A model generated the notes under the pieces. The model saw only the letters and a program-made list of their open reading frames with translations. It did no database searches and was not told the DNA's origin. Below are positions 1 through 5,761 of a DNA stretch of 5,761 nucleotides, piece by piece. A program made the position numbers and the translations under genes. How positions within the stretch are numbered: the stretch's first letter is position 1; every line of letters begins with the position of its first letter. The stretch is from Alphaproteobacteria bacterium UBA685. GTDB taxonomy: Bacteria; Pseudomonadota; Alphaproteobacteria; Puniceispirillales; Puniceispirillaceae. The stretch is taken from the NCBI GenBank assembly GCA_002299005.1, contig DBMZ01000096.1, positions 1-5,761 on the forward strand. Direction: 5' to 3'.

Positions 1-1413
1 AAGACTGAGAGCATTGATGTTATGGATGCGCAAGGCGCAAATATCCGTGTTGATGCCAGAGGCGGTCAAGTGATGCGTGTGATGCCGCGCTTGAATGAAG
101 CGGTAAATGAAGAGTGGATTTCAGATAAAGCGCGCTATGCGATTGATGGTCTGCGTCGCCAGCGTCTTGATAAGCCATTTATTCGTGGCAAAGATGGTCG
201 CTTGCAAGCCGCTGGCTGGGATGAAGCCCTCGCAGCGGTTGGCGCACAGCTAAAGAAGGCCAAAGCCAAAGGCACAGCGGCAATCGTTGGTGACCAGATG
301 GATGGCGAAGCTATCTTTGCGATGAAGAGCTTGATGGATAAAATCGGCTCACCGCATATGGATTGCCGCCAAGATGGGGCAAAGCTTAATCCAAAAGCCA
401 GAGCCAGCTATCTGTTTAATTCAACCATTGAAGGCGCTGATGAAGCAGATGCGATTTTGATCGTGGGCTCAAACCCGCGTATCGAAGCGCCTGTGATGAA
501 TGCCCGTATTCGCCGCAATCACCTGATGAATAAGGTTGCGATTGCGCATATTGGCGCTAAAGCTGACCTGACATACCCGGTAAAATATTTGGGTGATGAT
601 ATCGCTGTCTTAGACGAGATCGCAGAAGGTAAGCACCCATTTGCAAAGATAATGGCAAAGGCGAAGAAGCCGATGATCATCCTTGGTATGGGCGCTGTTG
701 CGCGCAAAGATGGTGCCGCTATTTTGGGCCGTGCTAAGGCGATTGCTGATAACACGAAGATGGTTAGCGCTGATTGGAACGGCTTTAACGTCCTTCATAC
801 AGCTGCCTCTCGTGTTGCTGCGATGGATTTGGGCTTTGTGCCAGCAAAGGGCGGGCTTGATACAGACGGCATCCTGAAGGGCGCTGAAAAGGGCGATGTT
901 AAGCTTGTGTGGCTTCTTGGTGCTGATGAAGTTGATATGTCAGCGCTTGAAAAAGCCTTTGTGATTTATCAAGGTCATCATGGTGACAAGGGCGCGTCAA
1001 TCGCAGATATCGTTCTGCCAGGCGCGGCTTATACCGAAAAAGACGGTACTTATGTGAATTTTGAAGGCCGTGTTCAGCGCGGTGCCAGAGCCGCTTTCCC
1101 GCCAGGTGAAGCAAAAGATGATTGGGCGATTATCCGCGCAGTCTCTGCGGTGATTAACAAGACATTGCCATTTGATAATGCCGCGGCATGTCATGATGCG
1201 ATGGTCGAGGCTGTGCCGCACCTTGGTGATTTGGACGAGATTGCGCCTGCAAAATGGGTGAAATTTGGTACAGCAACAAAACTATCAGCTGAGCCGGTTG
1301 GTCAAGCGCTTGAGCAATTCTATATGACATGCCCAATTAGCCGCGCATCTGAGACGATGGCGGAATGTTTGGTTGCGTCTAAGTCAGATGCCTCATTGTT
1401 GGCGGCGGAGTAA
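1..1413 (+). CDS. nuoG: NADH-quinone oxidoreductase subunit G, C-terminal part (5' end outside window)
   Basis: This is the C-terminal 470 residues of the large peripheral-arm subunit of complex I. The frame is open from base 1 to the TAA at 1411-1413. The ATG at 22 is internal, because family-typical sequence (KTESIDV) precedes it in frame. The visible part is the molybdopterin-oxidoreductase-like domain, which in complex I has no cofactor and is structural. Recognisable blocks, in window residue numbers, are NEEWISDK (36-43), DCRQDGAK near 120, [13 protein letters not shown] near 260, a GADE...GHHGDKG block near 305-330, [19 protein letters not shown] near 337-355, and the C-terminal [16 protein letters not shown] motif. 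The missing N-terminal part should hold the 2Fe-2S and 4Fe-4S clusters. The length beyond the cut fits the roughly 690-residue alphaproteobacterial and mitochondrial (NDUFS1) form rather than the roughly 900-residue E. coli form. Positions matching the extra N7 cluster ligands are not cysteine. The stop lies 4 nt before nuoH. Confidence 0.97.
   Translation, partial: KTESIDVMDAQGANIRVDARGGQVMRVMPRLNEAVNEEWISDKARYAIDGLRRQRLDKPFIRGKDGRLQAAGWDEALAAVGAQLKKAKAKGTAAIVGDQMDGEAIFAMKSLMDKIGSPHMDCRQDGAKLNPKARASYLFNSTIEGADEADAILIVGSNPRIEAPVMNARIRRNHLMNKVAIAHIGAKADLTYPVKYLGDDIAVLDEIAEGKHPFAKIMAKAKKPMIILGMGAVARKDGAAILGRAKAIADNTKMVSADWNGFNVLHTAASRVAAMDLGFVPAKGGLDTDGILKGAEKGDVKLVWLLGADEVDMSALEKAFVIYQGHHGDKGASIADIVLPGAAYTEKDGTYVNFEGRVQRGARAAFPPGEAKDDWAIIRAVSAVINKTLPFDNAAACHDAMVEAVPHLGDLDEIAPAKWVKFGTATKLSAEPVGQALEQFYMTCPISRASETMAECLVASKSDASLLAAE
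1407..1410 (+). promoter_or_regulatory. Shine-Dalgarno sequence of nuoH
   Basis: GGAG lies 7 nt upstream of the ATG at 1418 and is embedded in the last codons of nuoG, just before its TAA. It decides the nuoH start: the same frame is open further back to a TTG at 1373, but that would add 15 residues with no family resemblance and would overlap nuoG. Placement of the site inside nuoG suggests translational coupling (inference). Confidence 0.8.
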
Positions 1414-1417
1414 AGAT

Positions 1418-2440
1418 ATGCCTGAATTTTTGACACAAGGCTGGTTGTTTGAACTAGCCATCATCATTGGCAAGATTTTGCTACTTGTTGTGCCATTGCT
1501 TATCGCTGTTGCCTATCTGACTTTGGCAGAGCGCCGTGTGATTGGCTTTATGCAATTGCGCAAGGGCCCGAATGTGGTTGGCCCGTTTGGGATGTTCCAG
1601 CCTTTTGCGGATGCGCTAAAATTGATGGCGAAAGAGACCATCTTGCCAGCAGGTGCTGATAAGATTGTCTTTATGATTGCCCCGATTTTGACCTTTGTTC
1701 TTGCGATTGTGGCTTGGGCGGTTATCCCGTTTGATGCAGGGCTTGTTTTGGCCGATATTAATGTCGGTATCCTGTATTTATTTGCGATCTCATCGCTTGG
1801 TGTTTACGGCGTTATCATGGCTGGTTGGGCGTCGAATTCAAAATATGCCTTTTTGGGCGCGCTTCGTTCAGCGGCCCAAATGGTGTCTTATGAAGTGTCT
1901 ATGGGCCTTGTGATTATCACAGTCTTGCTGTGTGTCGGCTCATTGAACCTGTCTCATATCATCGAAGCTCAGCGCGGCATGTGGTTTGCGATACCGCTTT
2001 TCCCGATGTTCATCGTGTTCTTTATCTCAACCTTGGCCGAAACAAACAGAGCGCCGTTCGATTTGCCTGAAGGTGAATCAGAATTGGTCGCGGGTTATTT
2101 TGTTGAATATTCATCAATGAGCTTCGCGCTCTTCTTCCTTGGTGAATATGCCAATATGATTTTGATGTCAGCCATGACAGCCTTGCTGTTCTTGGGCGGC
2201 TGGTTGCCACCATTTGATATCGCGCCATTCACTTGGATCCCGGGGCCTATCTGGTTCATTTTGAAGATTGTCTTTATCTTGTTTGTCTTCTTGTGGGTTC
2301 GTGCAACAACACCGCGTTATCGCTATGACCAGCTGATGCGCCTTGGTTGGAAAGTCTTTTTACCATTCTCACTCATTTGGGTTGTGCTGACAGCTGGCTT
2401 CTTGATTGCCACTGATAATCTGCCACCCTTCATGAGCTAG
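1418..2440 (+). CDS. nuoH: NADH-quinone oxidoreductase subunit H (ND1 homologue)
   Basis: This 340-residue integral membrane protein sits at the joint between the peripheral and membrane arms and forms much of the quinone-binding chamber. About eight hydrophobic segments are visible, roughly at 9-35, 83-106, 114-137, 157-176, 186-206, 233-262, 275-295 and 313-331. Family signatures are [16 protein letters not shown] (37-52), [10 protein letters not shown] (151-160), [18 protein letters not shown] (207-224) and [11 protein letters not shown] (297-307). The cytoplasmic loop with E208, D215, E218, E220 and E222 is the conserved acidic loop near the quinone cavity and the start of the charged axis. 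E159 and E243 are further conserved acidic residues. The start at MPEFL is chosen from the Shine-Dalgarno site and the usual family length. It follows nuoG by 4 nt and precedes nuoI by 18 nt. No truncation or missing key residue is seen. Confidence 0.98.
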   Translation: MPEFLTQGWLFELAIIIGKILLLVVPLLIAVAYLTLAERRVIGFMQLRKGPNVVGPFGMFQPFADALKLMAKETILPAGADKIVFMIAPILTFVLAIVAWAVIPFDAGLVLADINVGILYLFAISSLGVYGVIMAGWASNSKYAFLGALRSAAQMVSYEVSMGLVIITVLLCVGSLNLSHIIEAQRGMWFAIPLFPMFIVFFISTLAETNRAPFDLPEGESELVAGYFVEYSSMSFALFFLGEYANMILMSAMTALLFLGGWLPPFDIAPFTWIPGPIWFILKIVFILFVFLWVRATTPRYRYDQLMRLGWKVFLPFSLIWVVLTAGFLIATDNLPPFMS

Positions 2441-2445
2441 TTGAC

Positions 2446-2449
2446 GGAG
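2446..2449 (+). promoter_or_regulatory. Shine-Dalgarno sequence of nuoI
   Basis: GGAG lies 9 nt before the ATG at 2459, within the 18-nt nuoH-nuoI spacer. It favours that ATG over the in-frame ATG four codons later (2471), for which the spacing would be 21 nt. Confidence 0.7.
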
Positions 2450-2458
2450 TAACCTTAG

Positions 2459-2947
2459 ATGCAATTAGTAATGAACGCTGTTCGCTCGTTTCTTTTGTTG
2501 GAACTAGTCAAAGGTCTTGGCCTTACTTTGAAGTATTTCTTCAAGCCAAAGGTGACTTTGAACTATCCGTATGAGAAGGGCTATCTGTCACCGCGCTTTA
2601 GAGGCGAGCATGCGCTTCGTCGCTATGCCAATGGTGAGGAAAGATGCATTGCTTGTAAGCTATGTGAGGCCGTATGCCCCGCGCAAGCGATTACCATCGA
2701 AGCTGAGCCTCGTGAAGATGGCTCTCGTCGCACAACACGCTATGACATTGATATGACAAAATGCATCTATTGCGGTTTTTGTCAGGAAGCGTGTCCTGTG
2801 GATGCGATTGTCGAAGGGCCAAATTTCGAATTCGCCACAGAAACAAGAGAAGAGCTTTACTATGATAAAGACAAGCTTTTGGCCAATGGCGACCGTTGGG
2901 AAACAGAGATTGCCCGCAATCTCGCAAGTGACGCAAAGTGGCGTTAA
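2459..2947 (+). CDS. nuoI: NADH-quinone oxidoreductase subunit I, 2x[4Fe-4S] ferredoxin-type (NDUFS8/TYKY homologue)
   Basis: This 162-residue peripheral-arm protein carries clusters N6a and N6b, which pass electrons from NuoG to the terminal cluster N2 in NuoB. Two ferredoxin-type motifs are complete: C63-x2-C66-x2-C69-x3-C73 followed by Pro, and C102-x2-C105-x2-C108-x3-C112 followed by Pro. As is usual in such folds, the fourth cysteine of each motif is expected to ligate the other cluster. The N-terminal stretch of about 28 residues (ending [13 protein letters not shown]) is the amphipathic helix that lies on the membrane against NuoH. The segment [13 protein letters not shown] (44-56) and the tail [12 protein letters not shown] are strongly conserved in alphaproteobacterial and mitochondrial homologues. 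Length is typical. The protein starts [11 protein letters not shown]; a start at the second Met (2471) cannot be excluded but has a poor ribosome-site spacing. It is followed by the largest gap in the window. Confidence 0.98.
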   Translation: MQLVMNAVRSFLLLELVKGLGLTLKYFFKPKVTLNYPYEKGYLSPRFRGEHALRRYANGEERCIACKLCEAVCPAQAITIEAEPREDGSRRTTRYDIDMTKCIYCGFCQEACPVDAIVEGPNFEFATETREELYYDKDKLLANGDRWETEIARNLASDAKWR

Positions 2948-3007
2948 ACAGCTTTTGGGCAAGATTAGTGGCCAATAAAATTGGTTGGGGAATAAAGGCG
3001 TAGGGTA
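2948..3007 (+). other. nuoI-nuoJ intergenic spacer with small inverted repeat and nuoJ ribosome site
   Basis: This 60-nt gap is the longest non-coding stretch in the window. It holds a perfect 5-bp inverted repeat, CCAAT (2972-2976) and ATTGG (2980-2984), separated by AAA. Outer G-T pairs could lengthen the stem slightly. No T-run follows, so it does not look like an intrinsic terminator. The likely nuoJ ribosome site is AAGG at 2995-2998, 9 nt before the ATG at 3008. A second purine patch, AGGG at 3002-3005, is only 2 nt from the ATG and probably too close. No short open frame with recognisable content was seen. Confidence 0.5.
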
Positions 3008-3604
3008 ATGATTGAAAGTCTATTTTTCTATCTGTTCGCAACAGTGACATGCTTGTCAGGTTTGATGGTGATTTCATCCAAAAACCCTGTTCATTCAGTG
3101 TTGTTTTTGATTTTAGCATTCTTTAATGCGGCCGGGCTGTTTGTGATGCTTGGCGCTGAATTTTTGGCGATGCTATTGGTGGTTGTTTATGTCGGCGCGG
3201 TTGCGGTGTTGTTCTTGTTCGTCGTGATGATGCTCGATATCAACTTCTCTGAGCTACGCGAGGGCTTCCAGAAATATATGCCTTTGGGGCTAGCTGTTGG
3301 CGGCTTGTTGCTGGCTGAACTATTCTTGACGGTCTTTGCTGGCACATCATCTATTACATCCATTCCGCAATCAGACGGCCCGCATAATACGGCCGCGATT
3401 GGGTTGGTGCTTTACACAGATTACGTCTATTTGTTCCAGCTAGCTGGCATGATTTTGCTCGTGGCGATGATCGGGGCGATTACCCTTACATTGCGCAAGC
3501 GCGAAGGTGTGCGCCGCCAAGTGGTCACAGAACAAAATAGCCGCACAAGAGAGCAATCTGTTGAGGTTGTCCAAGTTCAAACAGGTCAGGGTGTGGGGAA
3601 ATAA
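3008..3604 (+). CDS. nuoJ: NADH-quinone oxidoreductase subunit J (ND6 homologue)
   Basis: This 198-residue membrane-arm subunit has five hydrophobic segments, roughly at 3-22, 29-50, 53-76, 91-111 and 140-162, matching the five-helix NuoJ/ND6 topology. The signature is in helices 2-3: [16 protein letters not shown] (25-40), LGAEFLAM (48-55), [19 protein letters not shown] (58-76). The YVGAVAVLF stretch is where known structures show a pi-bulge in helix 3, which flips between conformations during turnover. E51 is the conserved acidic residue near this region in alphaproteobacterial forms. After the last helix comes a polar, charged tail of about 36 residues (163-198: KREGVRRQ, then Gln/Val-rich) that is probably disordered and cytoplasmic. 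Its length is close to the usual 200 or so of alphaproteobacterial homologues. The stop is 1 nt before the nuoK ATG, and its last codons contain the nuoK ribosome site. Confidence 0.97.
   Translation: MIESLFFYLFATVTCLSGLMVISSKNPVHSVLFLILAFFNAAGLFVMLGAEFLAMLLVVVYVGAVAVLFLFVVMMLDINFSELREGFQKYMPLGLAVGGLLLAELFLTVFAGTSSITSIPQSDGPHNTAAIGLVLYTDYVYLFQLAGMILLVAMIGAITLTLRKREGVRRQVVTEQNSRTREQSVEVVQVQTGQGVGK
3595..3599 (+). promoter_or_regulatory. Shine-Dalgarno sequence of nuoK
   Basis: GGGGA ends 6 nt before the ATG at 3606 and lies within the last codons of nuoJ. It selects this start over an in-frame ATG at 3507, which would overlap nuoJ by about 100 nt and add 33 polar residues unlike NuoK. Confidence 0.75.
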
Positions 3605-3605
3605 C

Positions 3606-3917
3606 ATGCTGGAAATTTCATTAGCACATTATCTGTCAGTTGCCGCCATTCTGTTTACGTTTGGCGTATTCGGTATCTTCATTAATCGTAAAAACGTGAT
3701 CACGATTTTGATGTCTATCGAATTGCTTTTATTATCGGTGAATATCAACCTTGTTGCGTTTTCGGCCTATGCAGGCGATTTGACGGGACAGATTTTTTCA
3801 CTATTCATTTTGACTGTTGCGGCCGCTGAGGCGGCAATTGGTCTTGCCATTCTTGTGATTTTCTTCCGTAACCGTGGTTCTATCGCGGTTGAAGATATCA
3901 ATGTGATGAAAGGCTAG
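3606..3917 (+). CDS. nuoK: NADH-quinone oxidoreductase subunit K (ND4L homologue)
   Basis: This 103-residue membrane protein has three transmembrane helices, roughly at 7-26, 30-52 and 60-87. It forms part of the proton path between NuoH/NuoJ and the antiporter-like subunits. The two essential membrane-buried glutamates are present: E39 in the second helix ([13 protein letters not shown]) and E75 in the third ([13 protein letters not shown]). These match E36 and E72 of E. coli NuoK, with a constant offset of three. The loop FINRKNVI (25-32) and the charged C-terminal end after FFRNRGSI are also typical. The length of about 100 is normal for the family. It starts 1 nt after nuoJ and ends 9 nt before nuoL, so the three genes are almost certainly co-translated. 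Confidence 0.98.
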   Translation: MLEISLAHYLSVAAILFTFGVFGIFINRKNVITILMSIELLLLSVNINLVAFSAYAGDLTGQIFSLFILTVAAAEAAIGLAILVIFFRNRGSIAVEDINVMKG

Positions 3918-3921
3918 GGGA
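3917..3921 (+). promoter_or_regulatory. Shine-Dalgarno sequence of nuoL
   Basis: GGGGA shares its first base with the nuoK TAG stop and ends 5 nt before the nuoL ATG at 3927. The overlap of stop and ribosome site is consistent with translational coupling of nuoK and nuoL. Confidence 0.75.
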
Positions 3922-3926
3922 CGGCT

Positions 3927-5761
3927 ATGTATCACGCCATTGTCTTTTTACCTCTGCTAGGTGCTTTGCTAGCAGGCTTCTTCTCGTTAAGCCATAAACA
4001 CGCCGCATCAGCGCTTGTATCTATTGTTGGTGTTGTTGGCTCGCTTGCGCTTTCAATCATCGCCTTCTTTGATGTAGCGGTTGGTGGTAACCCTCTCACC
4101 ATAGAGCTGGCGCGTTGGATTGTTTCAGGTGATTTTGATGCCTCATGGGCATTGCGCTTTGATACGCTGACAGCGGTTATGCTGATTGTTGTCACGGGCG
4201 TGTCATCATGTGTACATATCTATTCAGTTGGTTATATGTCGCATGACCCGGCAAGAGGCCGTTTCATGGCCTATCTGAGCTTGTTCACCTTTGCGATGTT
4301 GATGCTTGTGACAGCTGATAATCTTGTCCAGCTATTCTTTGGCTGGGAAGGTGTGGGCGTTGCCTCATATCTTTTGATTGGCTTTTGGTATCATAAGGAA
4401 TCAGCCCATACAGCGGCGATGAAGGCCTTTGTGGTCAACCGCGTGGGTGATTTCGGCTTTGCGCTTGGTATTTTGGCCGTCTTTGCCTTGTTTGGCTCCG
4501 TTCAGTTTGATGACATCTTTGCCAATGCCGCAGAGATTGCGAAGACTGACATTTTATTCTTTGGCTTTTCTATGCCGGCATTGGAATTGGCGTCTATCTT
4601 GCTATTTATTGGTGCGATGGGTAAATCGGCACAGCTTGGCCTGCACACATGGTTGCCTGATGCGATGGAAGGGCCGACACCTGTTTCAGCCCTTATTCAC
4701 GCGGCAACAATGGTGACAGCGGGCGTCTTTATGGTTTGCCGCCTATCACCTGTTATCGAATATGCGCCGCTTGCTCTTGATATCATCACAGTGGTTGGTG
4801 CGCTGACAGCGATTTTTGCGGCGACCGTGGGGATGACACAGTTTGATATTAAGCGTGTGATTGCTTATTCAACCTGCTCACAGCTTGGCTACATGTTCTT
4901 TGCCGCGGGTGTCTCTGCATACCCTGCCGCGATGTTCCACCTGACAACACATGCTTTCTTCAAGGCGCTGTTGTTCTTAGGGGCTGGCTCTGTTATCCAC
5001 GCTTTGTCTGATGAGCAAGATTTGCGCAATATGGGCGGTATCCGCAAGCAGGTGCCTGTCACCTATGCGATGATGTGGATTGGCTCATTGGCGCTTGCTG
5101 GGTTCCCGTTCTTTGCTGGTTTCTATTCAAAAGATATGATTTTGGAAGCTGCCTATGCCGCCCATACAGGGGTTGGTCAAATGGCCTTCTGGCTTGGCTG
5201 TCTTGCCGCTTTGCTGACCGCATTCTATAGCTGGCGTCTGCTTATTTTGGCCTTCCATGGCACACCGCGCGCAAGTGCTGAAGTGATGTCACATGTGCAT
5301 GAATCACCAAAGGTGATGCTATTGCCGCTTGTGCCTTTGGCATTGGGTGCAATTTTCGCAGGCTTCCTTGGTTATGAGTTGTTTGTTGGGTATGATTTTG
5401 CGCAATTCTGGGGTGATTCAATCTTCATCTTGCCAACGCATCAAGCGATGGAAAATGCGCATCATGTACCAACATGGGTGAAGTTACTGCCAATTGGTTT
5501 GGCAACAGCGGGTGTGGCTATGGCGTATGTTGCCTATACATTCATCCCGTCATTGCCGGGCGCGATTGCCAAACGTTTTGCGCCTATCCATAAATTCTTC
5601 TTCAATAAATGGTATTTTGATGAGCTTTATGACGCCATCTTTGTGAAGCCATCTGTGAAGATTGGTGCGCTGTTATGGCAACGTGGTGATAAGGATACGA
5701 TTGATGGCTATGGGCCTGATGGGATTACCGCCTTTGTGCTTCGTATCTCACAAGCTGCCTC
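3927..5761 (+). CDS. nuoL: NADH-quinone oxidoreductase subunit L (ND5 homologue), 3' end outside window
   Basis: This is the distal antiporter-like proton-pumping subunit of the membrane arm. The reading frame from MYHAIVFLPLLGA runs 611 codons to the window edge with no stop or frameshift. Many hydrophobic helices are visible. Key family residues are present: E141 in FGWEGVGV, D175 in RVGDFGF, K233 in GKSAQLGLHTWLPDAMEGPTP, H258 in SALIHAATM, H342 and K346 in THAFFKALLF, and K402 in FYSKDMIL. By motif alignment these match E144, D178, K229, H254, H338, K342 and K399 of E. coli NuoL. The segment NKWYFDELYDAIFVKP (560-575) marks the start of the long lateral helix that runs along NuoM and NuoN. 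The window ends within or near that helix, so the final transmembrane segment is missing. Related antiporter subunits (MrpA, NdhF) share the core, but the operon settles the call as NuoL. nuoM and nuoN are expected downstream. Confidence 0.97.
   Translation, partial: MYHAIVFLPLLGALLAGFFSLSHKHAASALVSIVGVVGSLALSIIAFFDVAVGGNPLTIELARWIVSGDFDASWALRFDTLTAVMLIVVTGVSSCVHIYSVGYMSHDPARGRFMAYLSLFTFAMLMLVTADNLVQLFFGWEGVGVASYLLIGFWYHKESAHTAAMKAFVVNRVGDFGFALGILAVFALFGSVQFDDIFANAAEIAKTDILFFGFSMPALELASILLFIGAMGKSAQLGLHTWLPDAMEGPTPVSALIHAATMVTAGVFMVCRLSPVIEYAPLALDIITVVGALTAIFAATVGMTQFDIKRVIAYSTCSQLGYMFFAAGVSAYPAAMFHLTTHAFFKALLFLGAGSVIHALSDEQDLRNMGGIRKQVPVTYAMMWIGSLALAGFPFFAGFYSKDMILEAAYAAHTGVGQMAFWLGCLAALLTAFYSWRLLILAFHGTPRASAEVMSHVHESPKVMLLPLVPLALGAIFAGFLGYELFVGYDFAQFWGDSIFILPTHQAMENAHHVPTWVKLLPIGLATAGVAMAYVAYTFIPSLPGAIAKRFAPIHKFFFNKWYFDELYDAIFVKPSVKIGALLWQRGDKDTIDGYGPDGITAFVLRISQAA

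Noticed and set aside
1373..1417. In-frame 15-residue N-terminal extension of NuoH from a TTG, overlapping nuoG
   Set aside because: The extension (ends CWRRSKD) does not resemble NuoH, overlaps conserved nuoG coding sequence, and the ATG at 1418 has a well-placed GGAG.
2972..2984. Palindrome CCAAT-AAA-ATTGG as an intrinsic transcription terminator
   Set aside because: The stem is only 5 bp, A/T-rich, and not followed by a T-run. Termination here would cut off the rest of an essential multi-subunit operon.
2691..3119. 142-codon open frame on the minus strand across nuoI, the gap and nuoJ
   Set aside because: It is antisense to two conserved genes, and its product has no recognisable domain and a composition typical of a shadow frame.
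3507..3605. 33-residue N-terminal extension of NuoK from an ATG inside nuoJ
   Set aside because: It is a shifted-frame reading of the nuoJ tail, polar and unlike NuoK. The ATG at 3606 has a good ribosome site and gives the family length.
3932..4195. 87-codon minus-strand open frame within the 5' part of nuoL
   Set aside because: It mirrors nuoL codons, is rich in Ser/Thr/Ala/Lys as expected from the antisense of hydrophobic coding, and has no clear ribosome site or family resemblance.
4429..4716. 95-codon plus-strand open frame inside nuoL
   Set aside because: It is an out-of-frame reading of highly conserved nuoL sequence that includes K233 and H258; the nuoL frame is uninterrupted.
1..5761. 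An undescribed system, mobile element, CRISPR array or RNA gene hidden in the window
   Set aside because: Nearly every base is accounted for by six conserved complex I genes in canonical order. No repeats, integrase or transposase genes, tRNA-like folds or foreign-looking composition were seen on either strand.

Overview
The window is a stretch of a bacterial respiratory complex I operon (proton-pumping NADH:quinone oxidoreductase). All genes are on the + strand in the order nuoG (3' part), nuoH, nuoI, nuoJ, nuoK, nuoL (5' part). The proteins look alphaproteobacterial and close to mitochondrial complex I. Evidence for this is the short NuoG without cluster-N7 cysteines, the NuoI core with its two four-cysteine motifs, and the NuoH loop motifs. 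Base composition looks moderate (roughly half G+C by eye, not counted), lower than in many soil and plant-associated alphaproteobacteria. A marine or otherwise moderate-GC alphaproteobacterium is plausible, but the genus cannot be told from this window.

Layout: 1-1413 is the C-terminal part of NuoG, open at the left edge. 1418-2440 is NuoH, starting 4 nt after the nuoG stop. 2459-2947 is NuoI. 2948-3007 is the only notable gap (60 nt), with a small inverted repeat and no gene. 3008-3604 is NuoJ. 3606-3917 is NuoK, starting 1 nt after the nuoJ stop. 3927-5761 is NuoL, open at the right edge. Coding density is close to complete. Several Shine-Dalgarno-like sequences lie inside the end of the preceding gene, which fits one polycistronic message with translational coupling. 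No promoter, terminator, RNA gene, mobile element, CRISPR array or long repeat was found.

How the genes work together: NuoG and NuoI belong to the peripheral arm and carry electrons along iron-sulfur clusters from NADH towards quinone. NuoI holds the last two tetranuclear clusters before the terminal one. NuoH anchors the peripheral arm to the membrane and forms much of the quinone chamber. NuoJ and NuoK link NuoH to the antiporter-like pumps, and NuoL is the distal pump with the long lateral helix. The upstream (nuoA-F) and downstream (nuoM, nuoN) genes are expected outside the window.

I found no sign of an undescribed system. The region reads as an intact, conserved core-metabolism operon, and the findings are small points of detail.
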